DNA of 8,839 nt from Spirochaetota bacterium (GTDB lineage: Bacteria > Spirochaetota > GWE2-31-10 > MWDO01), in assembly GCA_017998755.1 (NCBI GenBank), contig JAGOCL010000085.1, positions 1 through 8,839 of the forward strand, read 5' to 3'. Shown in pieces: positions 1 to 6,031 of this stretch. The translations under genes were made by a program, and so were the position numbers. How positions within the stretch are numbered: the stretch's first letter is position 1; the number at the start of each line of letters is the position of its first letter. Under the pieces are notes generated by a model that was not told where the DNA came from, did not search any database, and saw nothing but the letters and a program-made list of their open reading frames with translations.

Positions 1-921
1 CTTCAATGAGTTTATCAACGTAAAATCCAATTTTTTATCAAGAATTTCCCCTTTGTATATCAAATCGGAATTTTCCAAAATTACCGAACGTTTGGCTATT
101 TTAATATTTGTTTTTAAATTTTTTTCGTCGATTCCGTTTTGATCGGCAAAATCTTTTTTTATTTTTAAAAAAATTCCCTCAAAAGAGCTCTGTTCGATTC
201 CTTTTTTCAATCCGTCAAATTGTCTGTCGGAACAATAAATCTTAAATTTGGATTCTAGGCGTTTCTCCCCTTCCGCTTCGATTAGAAGGTTAATTATAAA
301 AGAGAACTCTAACGGTTCGATACCTATTCCGGCAAATGGGAACCATATAGAAAGCGAATTATTTTTTTTTAAATATTTATAGAGATATAAAGCGATTTGA
401 TTTCTAGTTTGCGCGTCAAATAATAAAACGTAACTGCTTGAATTTACGACAATATCCTCAAAAATAGCTTTCCACTCGCGGATTATTTCTACTAACGGTA
501 TATCTGTATCAAGCGGAAACGTTAGATCGATATCTCTAAAAGATTGAGCAAATAACCCATGGTTAAATTTCAAGACGTAACTAAAGATTTCCGGGAAATA
601 GAAATTCAATTTTGGCTTTAAGATTTTTGAGAATATTATACCCCAAGATTTGTAAAAATCGGTTTTTATAAGTTCTATATAAATGTTCAAGTATTTTAAT
701 AAAAATGAGGAACAATAACTTTTATCTTTAACAACTCTTTCAGACAGCAATTCGTCTAACAAAGCGTCAAATTTACTAAAGAACTCTAGTTCTTGCCAGT
801 TATTTTGAATATAATTGTAAATTCCGTCTATTTCGCTTTCTATATCGTCAAAATTAGCGGACGATAAGATTTTACGTTTTAAGTTTAATATTTGTTTATC
901 GAATATACCGCTTTTATCCAT
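1..921 (-). CDS. Divergent CheR-like SAM-dependent methyltransferase (partial, C-terminus outside window)
   Basis: An uninterrupted frame of 307 codons runs from an ATG at 919-921 off the left edge. The start is supported by AAGG (minus strand, 927-930) five bases upstream. Residues 191-203 (SIWFPFAGIGIEP) followed by LEFSFIINLL match in spacing and in the EP pair the SAM-binding motif I of CheR methyltransferases (usually W.aGCStGEEPYSlA). Residues 227-241 (KIYCSDRQFDGLKKG) match the CheR segment around the acidic ribose-binding residue (i.ATDid...L..A..G). LDFTLINSL near the edge may be the counterpart of CheR 'fDlI.cRNvl'. The first 150 residues are helical, charged and not recognised. The usual GCSTGEE is degenerate, so activity on chemoreceptor glutamates is doubtful. 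It lies 16 bases after the deacetylase stop and is probably co-transcribed. The CheR-fold assignment is inference from short motifs; the frame itself is secure. Confidence 0.6.
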   Translation of the reverse strand, partial: MDKSGIFDKQILNLKRKILSSANFDDIESEIDGIYNYIQNNWQELEFFSKFDALLDELLSERVVKDKSYCSSFLLKYLNIYIELIKTDFYKSWGIIFSKILKPKLNFYFPEIFSYVLKFNHGLFAQSFRDIDLTFPLDTDIPLVEIIREWKAIFEDIVVNSSSYVLLFDAQTRNQIALYLYKYLKKNNSLSIWFPFAGIGIEPLEFSFIINLLIEAEGEKRLESKFKIYCSDRQFDGLKKGIEQSSFEGIFLKIKKDFADQNGIDEKNLKTNIKIAKRSVILENSDLIYKGEILDKKLDFTLINSLK

Positions 922-937
922 ACTAGCCTTTTTACGC

Positions 938-2467
938 CTATTTTATATCGACAAATTCTATGCCTAATAGATCTCTTTTATCATAATACTCTTTCAAAAC
1001 TAACACGAGATTATCCGATTGAGCGTGTCCGATCCCTATAGCAAATTTATTTCGCTTTGCCTCGTAAACCAAACGATCCATAGATTTTCGAATTGAGTTT
1101 ACGTCTTTTTCATTATCCAAAAAAACGTCTCTGTCGTAATACGGCATATTGTAAATTGTCGACATCTCTTTTGACAAACTGTTATAGTTAGTCATCGAGT
1201 CTATCCAAATTTTATTATTTTCAGCCAAAGCGGCTATTAGAGCGTTCATTAATTTACCGTCGGTTACCGCTTTAGAACCCATATGGTTGTTAGCGCCAAT
1301 CGCTTTCGGGTAGTTTGCAAATATTTTTTCGACCCTGCTTTTTATCTCGCTTTCAGTCATATCCGTAAAAAGTCCATTCTTTTCAACATATTGCCTCCCT
1401 TTTTGAGGTTCCATAGGAATATGCGCAATAACGTCGTAATTATGCTCAGTTATCATCGTATAATATTTATCCGAAAGCGGCATATCCGGAATGATCGCAA
1501 AAGTTAACGGAAATCCAAGAGATAAAAATTTTTCCGTCGATCCGTAGGCATACCCAACGTCGTCGATGATAACGCAAATTTTAGCCAAATTATCGACTTT
1601 AGGTTTTTCTTTCTTTTTTTCGACGATATTATTAACTTCATTTTTTGTATTTTTATTCTCTATAACCGGATTTTCTTTTTTTACCAAACTCATCTCTTTA
1701 CTTTTTTTTATTTCTATATATTCTTTTAGTTTTTCATCTTTCTGAACGTTTTTCTTATCGTTAGAAAAATCGGTTTTTTTCGTAATATTGTTTGTACTAT
1801 TTATAGCGGAATCTTTTTCATCGTCGATAGTCTTTTCGTCCCAATAGATATAAACGTCGTTAATGTTTACATTCTTTTTTCCATTTTTGTAAAAAGTTAT
1901 TTTATTTATCCCTTTTTCATCAATCGCCGCTATCTTTTCAAATTTGGTTTCAAATCCGTATTCGTTATTAATTTTTTCGTATAGCGCGTAATTTTCATTG
2001 TTATCAGGCCTCTCTTTAAGTTTAATCAGTATAGTAGCGTCGGAATCTTCAAAAATTATTGGTTTGTATACGTTAACTAGCGTCTTTTTTATATCTTCGC
2101 CAATTTTTTTCGGAAACATATAAAAAGTATATATTACTATTATAGCCGAAACAGATATTATCGCAAAAAGTATAAAATACGAGAGCGCGTATCCTCCGTC
2201 TCTTTGGTTTACTGATTTTCTTAGTTTATTACTATTTGCGACAGTTTTTACGCTAATTGGTTTTGTTTTAGCGTTTAACGAGCTGGGAACTCTCTTTTTT
2301 ACAACCGCCGTTGTTGCGGAAGTAGAACTCTTCTTTTTTATATTTTTTGATATCGTTTGATTTGTTGTATTTTTGCCCTTTTTATTTCCGGATATTCCGG
2401 ACGTCTTCGTTCCGGAACTTGGAGACTTTTTTGAGGCGTTTGTCGTTTCTTTTTTATTTGCTGGCAT
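938..2467 (-). CDS. Membrane-anchored divergent polysaccharide deacetylase (YibQ / Polysacc_deac_2 family)
   Basis: 509 residues from the ATG at 2465-2467. The frame stays open to a TTG at 2518, but that codon is the first triplet of a good -35 box, so I take the ATG; a weak GGA lies seven bases upstream of it. Domains: residues 1-92 are a Lys/Ser/Thr/Asn-rich, very basic low-complexity tail; about 93-118 form one transmembrane helix; then come a small mixed domain (to about 213) and a charged Lys/Glu/Asn linker (to about 292). The catalytic domain from about 294 has the family motifs IIDDVGY (Asp302-Asp303), HIPMEP (His349), NNHMGS (His395), WIDSMT (Asp423), RDVFLDN (Asp447) and GIGHAQ (His481). 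The family is a divergent NodB-like metal-dependent carbohydrate deacetylase with little-known substrate. The helix with an N-terminal basic tail predicts a cytoplasmic tail and periplasmic catalytic domain. The long basic tail is unusual compared with short YibQ proteins. First gene of a unit with the CheR-like gene. Confidence 0.9.
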   Translation of the reverse strand: MPANKKETTNASKKSPSSGTKTSGISGNKKGKNTTNQTISKNIKKKSSTSATTAVVKKRVPSSLNAKTKPISVKTVANSNKLRKSVNQRDGGYALSYFILFAIISVSAIIVIYTFYMFPKKIGEDIKKTLVNVYKPIIFEDSDATILIKLKERPDNNENYALYEKINNEYGFETKFEKIAAIDEKGINKITFYKNGKKNVNINDVYIYWDEKTIDDEKDSAINSTNNITKKTDFSNDKKNVQKDEKLKEYIEIKKSKEMSLVKKENPVIENKNTKNEVNNIVEKKKEKPKVDNLAKICVIIDDVGYAYGSTEKFLSLGFPLTFAIIPDMPLSDKYYTMITEHNYDVIAHIPMEPQKGRQYVEKNGLFTDMTESEIKSRVEKIFANYPKAIGANNHMGSKAVTDGKLMNALIAALAENNKIWIDSMTNYNSLSKEMSTIYNMPYYDRDVFLDNEKDVNSIRKSMDRLVYEAKRNKFAIGIGHAQSDNLVLVLKEYYDKRDLLGIEFVDIK

Positions 2468-2489
2468 ATACAGGTCCGTTAGGCGAAAT

Positions 2490-2518
2490 ATTATAACACA
2501 TTTTAAAAGGGAATTCAA
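2490..2518 (-). promoter_or_regulatory. Sigma-70-type promoter of the deacetylase unit
   Basis: Minus strand TTGAAT (2513-2518), a 17-base spacer, then a perfect TATAAT (2490-2495). The predicted transcript start is near 2483, giving a leader of about 16 bases before the ATG at 2467. The promoter sits just downstream of the terminator that closes the RNA gene, so the unit appears to be independently transcribed. It also argues against the TTG at 2516-2518 as start codon. Confidence 0.65.
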
Positions 2519-2545
2519 TTCTTTTGAAAAAACGAGCTCTTGTTT

Positions 2546-2590
2546 AAAAAAATAAGCCCCTTTCTTCTTTATTAAAAAGGAAGAAAGGGG
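2546..2590 (-). terminator. Rho-independent terminator
   Basis: An 11-bp perfect stem (2580-2590 with 2557-2567) with a 12-base loop, followed on the minus strand by CTTA and a run of seven T (2546-2552). The plus strand has no T-run after the stem, so it acts leftward. It ends the structured RNA and probably also aminotransferase transcripts that read this far, since no other terminator is seen between 2799 and here. Confidence 0.8.
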
Positions 2591-2722
2591 ATCAAGGAAA
2601 GAAGCGAATGGATACTCGAACCTCTAGTCGAGAACCATCAGGGGATATCGTATTCCCTGCTTTATTCCCCGGCTCCAGCCGGATAATTTGAAGGTTTGAA
2701 AAAACTTGGATTCAAACCCTGT
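2546..2722 (-). ncRNA. Candidate structured small RNA, about 177 nt, family unknown
   Basis: This is most of the 331-base stretch without a gene (2468-2798). It is visibly richer in G+C than the flanking spacers. On the minus strand it folds as consecutive hairpins: 2711-2720 with 2691-2700 (10 bp, starting at the predicted 5' end); CCGGCT/AGCCGG at 2677-2682 and 2669-2674; 2651-2659 with 2639-2647 (8 bp plus one mismatch, 3-base loop); ATGG plus CTCGA at 2628-2638 with 2608-2619; then the terminator. In three of the four hairpins the minus-strand RNA has G-U wobbles where the plus strand would have A-C mismatches, which favours minus. A promoter at 2728-2756 and the terminator bracket it. 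The size resembles 6S RNA, but I cannot recognise the 6S rod, nor the tmRNA, SRP or RNase P signatures. The alternative is a structured 3' UTR of the aminotransferase mRNA. Confidence 0.5.
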
Positions 2723-2727
2723 TTCAT

Positions 2728-2756
2728 ATAGTAAATAATAATAACGTTTATATCAA
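2728..2756 (-). promoter_or_regulatory. Candidate promoter of the small RNA
   Basis: Minus strand TTGATA (2751-2756, five of six consensus positions), a 17-base spacer and TACTAT (2728-2733, four of six). The predicted start is at about 2720-2722, where the first hairpin of the RNA begins. It lies in the AT-rich spacer downstream of the aminotransferase stop, so chance matches are possible; the exact spacing and the fit to the hairpin boundary support it. Confidence 0.45.
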
Positions 2757-2798
2757 AAGGCAAGAGAAATATTTTAAAATCTTCAAAAATTTATAATT

Positions 2799-4103
2799 TT
2801 ATTTCTTGATATATTCTATTATCTTATTTCTAATAGTTTCAAAGATTTCTACTCTCTTATTATCGTCTTCTTCCAATAACGTCAATCTCATCCCTTTAAT
2901 TTTCGAATAAAATCCGGTCAACGGAACAGATATAATGCCTGTAGCTCCAAGAAGATAATATACAAATCTTTTATCGTTCTCAATATTTTTTTGAGCGCAT
3001 AGTTCTTCAATTCTTTTTCTAATAGACTCGTTTTCTATATTAAGAGTTTGAGCGTTATTTAAAGTTTTATTATCAAATATCACAGTCATATAAAACGCGC
3101 CTCTAGGTTCGATTAGCCGAACTCCCTCTATACCGCTAAATATTTTAGAAGCCTCTTTAGCTCTCTTTTCGTATTTTTTGGCTCGGTTTATCAAATGCTC
3201 CTTATATCTCGGATCTCCTAGAATAAGAGGTATCGACATTTGCGGCATAGTAGTCGAACAAACTTCCAATCTTTTTGCTTTCAATATCGTATCGATATAT
3301 TTCTGAAACTCTTTATCTTTTTTATTATTATAAACTTCTATCCAACCGCATCTCGATCCCGGCCACGGCACTTGCTTACTGATACCGTTGAGACTAATTC
3401 CGCAAGCGTCCCCTATTACGTTAGCCAACTTCGTTCTCTCAACGCTCGGGTAGATTATATCCGAATATATCTCGTCGCAAATTACAAACAAATCTAATTC
3501 TTCCGCGATTTCGCATATTCTCCTTAATTTATCCGCTTTAACGACAGCCCCCGTTGGATTACCGGGATTGATTACCAAAATACCGGCAATAGAGTCGTTA
3601 TATTTAGCTTTATTGTAAATTTCTTCGACGTCCGGCTCCCAGTCTTTATCAGGATTTAGATTATAAGTAAGATGTTCGTAACCCGAGTGAGCCGCTTCTG
3701 CCGAAGAATGCGTCGAATAAGCCGGAGAAGGCCCGATAACTCTAGCTTCCCTTTTTAGAAAACCGAATATCTTCGCAATAGCGTCGCCGATACCGTTAAA
3801 GAAATAGACGTCGTTCGGAGTAATCTGGATCCCGCCCTCTTGATTAGTTCTATTGGCAACAAATTCTCGCGTCTTTAGAACCCCTTGCGTATCGCAATAA
3901 CCCCACGATTTATCGTCGTCGATAAGATTTTTTAAAACGTCCTTAATCCATCCTGTTACAACTTCCCCTTTAGCTACGGGATCGCCGATATTCTCATGAA
4001 TTAATTTTAACCCCATTTTTTCAAGTTGATTTGCGATAATAACTATTTCTCTTATCTCGTACGATAACGACTCTGCTCCCGCAGGAACTATATCTCTTCT
4101 CAT
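2799..4103 (-). CDS. PLP-dependent aminotransferase, class I/II (fold type I)
   Basis: 434 residues from the ATG at 4101-4103. That ATG has a strong AAGGG seven bases upstream, better than the in-frame GTG at 4142 or ATG at 4118. Signatures of the aspartate-aminotransferase superfamily are intact: NIGDP near the N-terminus, NPGNPTG (Asn182), CDEIYSD (Asp210 and Tyr213, cofactor ring contacts), NGISKQ with the Schiff-base Lys243, SRCGW (Arg251) and GMRLT with the substrate-carboxylate Arg406. It should transfer an amino group between an amino acid and a 2-oxo acid in the cytosol, via pyridoxal phosphate. The divergent neighbour is leuA, so a role in branched-chain or pyruvate-linked transamination (as AvtA or AlaA-type enzymes do) is an inference from context. 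Substrate cannot be read from the sequence. The insert at about residues 345-375 is low-similarity and Asn-rich. Confidence 0.9.
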   Translation of the reverse strand: MRRDIVPAGAESLSYEIREIVIIANQLEKMGLKLIHENIGDPVAKGEVVTGWIKDVLKNLIDDDKSWGYCDTQGVLKTREFVANRTNQEGGIQITPNDVYFFNGIGDAIAKIFGFLKREARVIGPSPAYSTHSSAEAAHSGYEHLTYNLNPDKDWEPDVEEIYNKAKYNDSIAGILVINPGNPTGAVVKADKLRRICEIAEELDLFVICDEIYSDIIYPSVERTKLANVIGDACGISLNGISKQVPWPGSRCGWIEVYNNKKDKEFQKYIDTILKAKRLEVCSTTMPQMSIPLILGDPRYKEHLINRAKKYEKRAKEASKIFSGIEGVRLIEPRGAFYMTVIFDNKTLNNAQTLNIENESIRKRIEELCAQKNIENDKRFVYYLLGATGIISVPLTGFYSKIKGMRLTLLEEDDNKRVEIFETIRNKIIEYIKK

Positions 4104-4110
4104 AACCGAA

Positions 4111-4115
4111 CCCTT
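4111..4115 (-). promoter_or_regulatory. Ribosome binding site that fixes the aminotransferase start
   Basis: AAGGG on the minus strand, seven bases before the ATG at 4103. It falls after the in-frame GTG (4142) and ATG (4118), so it favours the shorter protein, which also begins where the conserved fold begins. Confidence 0.65.
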
Positions 4116-4142
4116 CATTATAATATCGTAAAAATTTGACAC

Positions 4143-4171
4143 AGTATAATAGAAAATATTATTTTAGTAAA
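4143..4171 (-). promoter_or_regulatory. Candidate promoter of the aminotransferase
   Basis: Minus strand TTTACT (4166-4171), a 17-base spacer and TATACT (4143-4148, five of six). The predicted start near 4136 gives a leader of about 33 bases that contains the AAGGG site. A perfect TATAAT at 4117-4122 is too close to the start to serve this gene. Confidence 0.45.
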
Positions 4172-4180
4172 TGAAATAGT

Positions 4181-4205
4181 TAAGAAATCACGCTAAACTT
4201 TCTTA
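4181..4205. repeat. Inverted repeat between divergent promoters, possible operator
   Basis: TAAGAAA (4181-4187) and TTTCTTA (4199-4205) are perfect 7-base inverted copies separated by 11 bases. They sit between the aminotransferase promoter and the leuA promoter. Such a place suits a regulator acting on both genes, but a 7-base match in AT-rich DNA is easily chance. Confidence 0.25.
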
Positions 4206-4237
4206 CCGTATAAATCTCAATTAAAAAAACATTTTAT

Positions 4238-4266
4238 TTGATTTAATAGTATATTTTAGTTATATT
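4238..4266 (+). promoter_or_regulatory. leuA promoter
   Basis: TTGATT (4238-4243), a 17-base spacer, then TATATT (4261-4266, five of six). The predicted start near 4273 leaves a leader of about 20 bases. That is too short for a leader-peptide attenuator or T-box, so control of leuA, if any, would be at initiation or by leucine feedback on the enzyme. Confidence 0.55.
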
Positions 4267-4281
4267 ATTGAAAAACCGCGT

Positions 4282-4286
4282 AGGAG
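4282..4286 (+). promoter_or_regulatory. leuA ribosome binding site
   Basis: AGGAG six bases before the ATG at 4293; the strongest Shine-Dalgarno sequence in the window. Confidence 0.75.
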
Positions 4287-4292
4287 TAAACG

Positions 4293-5972
4293 ATGTCTTA
4301 TAAGAAATATAAACAATATCCCCCGGTAGATTTGCCGGAACGAAAATGGCCTTCCAAAATTATAGAAAAAGCGCCTATTTGGTGTAGCGTCGATTTGAGA
4401 GACGGTAATCAAGCTCTGCCGACGCCTATGAACGTTGAAGAAAAAATTGATATGTTCAAACTCCTCGTAGATATTGGTTTTAAAGAAATTGAATTAGGCT
4501 TTCCTTCAGCCTCAAATACCGAATTCGCCTTTGCTAGAAATTTAATTGAGAACAAACTTATTCCGGACGACGTTACTATACAATTGCTAACGCAAGCAAG
4601 ACGCCACCTTATCGAAAAATCTTTTGAAGCGATTAAAGGGGCAAAAAAAGCTATTATTCATTTTTACAATTCGACTTCGGAACTCCAAAGAAGAGTTGTT
4701 TTTAATAAGTCAAAAAAAGAGATTGTCGATATCGCTCGCGAAGGCGCTAAATTAATCAAGACGCTTTCTAAAGAATATACCGATACAAATATCGTTTATG
4801 AGTATTCGCCGGAAAGTTTTACGGGAACCGAACTGGACTTTGCGGTAGAGATTTGCGAAGAGGTTATTAACGTCATCGAACCGACTACTGATAATAAATT
4901 AATACTTAACCTTCCGGCGACTATAGAGATGTCGACTCCAAATATTTACGCGGATCAAATAGAGTGGTTTTTGAATAAAATAAAAAATAGGGATAAAATA
5001 ATCTTAAGCGTCCACGCTCATAACGACAGAGGAACAAGCGTTGCGGCTACGGAACTTGCGCTACTCGCCGGAGCGGATAGAGTCGAAGGAACTTTGTTCG
5101 GAAATGGGGAAAGAACCGGTAACGTAGATATATTAAACCTTGGTATGAATATGTATTCTCAAGGGATAGATCCAAAATTGGATTTCAGTAATATCAATAA
5201 GATTGTTTCTACGTACGAAAAAAACACAAGACTTCAGGTTCATCCAAGGCACCCGTACGCCGGTAAATTGGTATATACCGCATTTTCCGGCTCGCATCAG
5301 GACGCTATCAGTAAAGGTATGAATATATATGCGAAAGAACAACCAAAATACTGGGAAGTGCCATATTTACCGATCGACCCTTCCGATTTAGGAAGAGAAT
5401 ACGAGTCTATCATCAGAATTAATAGCCAATCGGGTAAGGGCGGAGTAGCCTTCATTATGGAAAACGAATTTGGATATAAATTACCCAAAGAAATGCATAC
5501 CGAATTTGGAGCTACGATTAAAGAGGAGTCCGATAAAAGCGGGGGAGAACTTTCTCCTCAACAAATATTTTCAATATTCCAGAAAGAGTATCTTGATATA
5601 GATTCGCCGTATAAAATAAAAAAATACGAGCTGAAAGAAAACGAAGTAATTGATAACAATAATAACAAAAGCGCTCTAGTAAAAATCAAGGCGTCTTTAC
5701 TAATTAATAACGATGAAAAAACCTATTCTTCGGAAGGAAACGGTCCCATCGACGCTTTTTTTAACCTTCTTAAACTTGCGAACATATCGGGTTATAAATT
5801 CTTAACTTATAGCGAACACGCGCTTTCTGAAGGTTCGGATTCAAAAGCGGTATCTTATATTCAACTTGAAAACGAAATAGGCGAAACAAAATTTGGAGTT
5901 GGAATAGCCCAGAATATAAGCTCAGCTTCAATAAAAGCCGTTTTAAACGCAATAAACAGATTTAACAGATAA
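4293..5972 (+). CDS. leuA: 2-isopropylmalate synthase (alpha-IPMS, yeast/actinobacterial type)
   Basis: 559 residues, full length for the long (about 560 aa) yeast-type LeuA. It condenses acetyl-CoA with 2-oxoisovalerate to 2-isopropylmalate, the first committed step of leucine synthesis, in the cytosol. The N-terminal arm (PPVDLPERKWP) is characteristic of this subgroup. The HMGL-like TIM barrel carries DLRDGNQ (residues 34-40; catalytic Arg36, metal-ligand Asp37), metal-binding HAHND (His241, His243), and the glycine-rich GTLFGNGERTGN at 266-277 that defines the family. The subdomain with HPRHPYAG follows at 317-324. The C-terminal LeuA dimerisation/regulatory domain (about 435-559) is present, so leucine feedback inhibition is expected. 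A run of four Asn at 455-458 lies in the linker to that domain. It diverges from the aminotransferase and is monocistronic, ending at the terminator 18 bases downstream; no leuBCD is in the window. Confidence 0.95.
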   Translation: MSYKKYKQYPPVDLPERKWPSKIIEKAPIWCSVDLRDGNQALPTPMNVEEKIDMFKLLVDIGFKEIELGFPSASNTEFAFARNLIENKLIPDDVTIQLLTQARRHLIEKSFEAIKGAKKAIIHFYNSTSELQRRVVFNKSKKEIVDIAREGAKLIKTLSKEYTDTNIVYEYSPESFTGTELDFAVEICEEVINVIEPTTDNKLILNLPATIEMSTPNIYADQIEWFLNKIKNRDKIILSVHAHNDRGTSVAATELALLAGADRVEGTLFGNGERTGNVDILNLGMNMYSQGIDPKLDFSNINKIVSTYEKNTRLQVHPRHPYAGKLVYTAFSGSHQDAISKGMNIYAKEQPKYWEVPYLPIDPSDLGREYESIIRINSQSGKGGVAFIMENEFGYKLPKEMHTEFGATIKEESDKSGGELSPQQIFSIFQKEYLDIDSPYKIKKYELKENEVIDNNNNKSALVKIKASLLINNDEKTYSSEGNGPIDAFFNLLKLANISGYKFLTYSEHALSEGSDSKAVSYIQLENEIGETKFGVGIAQNISSASIKAVLNAINRFNR

Positions 5973-5989
5973 ATTTTCACAATAAAAAC

Positions 5990-6031
5990 AAAAAGGGGAA
6001 CTAAATTATTAAAATTTAGACGCCCCTTTTT
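5990..6031. terminator. Bidirectional terminator between leuA and the diguanylate cyclase
   Basis: The outer stem AAAAAGGGG (5990-5998) pairs with CCCCTTTTT (6023-6031). The inner stem CTAAAT (6001-6006) pairs with ATTTAG (6014-6019). T-rich runs follow on both strands (TTTTTATTTTTC on plus; TTTTTGTTTTTATTG on minus). The right half overlaps the last codons and the TAA of the cyclase gene. Confidence 0.85.

Noticed and set aside
1283..1507. Plus-strand open frame opposite the deacetylase catalytic domain
   Set aside because: It mirrors a region of strong family motifs on the minus strand and has no promoter or ribosome site; a shadow frame. The same applies to short frames opposite or inside the aminotransferase, leuA, the cyclase and the STAS gene.
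2191..2467. Low-complexity N-terminus of the deacetylase as a frameshift or pseudogene artefact
   Set aside because: The frame is continuous through the tail, helix and catalytic domain, with a good promoter, so the tail appears genuine.
2608..2638. tRNA-like T-arm on the minus strand (GGTTCGAG...TCC)
   Set aside because: The loop and stem lengths are wrong and no acceptor, D or anticodon arm can be built around it.
2608..2691. A 27-codon plus-strand frame starting MDTRTSSREPSG, with AGGA upstream
   Set aside because: It lies antisense to the hairpins, has no plus-strand promoter or terminator, and both strands are constrained by base pairing, so an open frame of this length is not evidence of a peptide.
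2546..2722. 6S RNA, tmRNA, SRP RNA or RNase P RNA
   Set aside because: Length suits only 6S, but I could not form a convincing long rod with a central bubble, and the SRP tetraloop region, tmRNA tRNA-like ends and RNase P core motifs were not seen. Left as family unknown.
2662..2727. A 21-codon minus-strand frame starting MKQGLNPSFFKPS at the 5' end of the RNA gene
   Set aside because: Its ATG falls immediately after the predicted -10 box, mostly upstream of the predicted transcript start, and it has no Shine-Dalgarno. It could matter only if the true start lies further upstream.
4104..4142. Longer aminotransferase starting at GTG 4142 or ATG 4118
   Set aside because: Neither has a ribosome binding site, while AAGGG is well placed for the ATG at 4103, where family similarity begins.
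4267..4292. Leader peptide or T-box attenuator for leuA
   Set aside because: The predicted leader is about 20 bases, too short for either, and no terminator-like hairpin precedes the gene.
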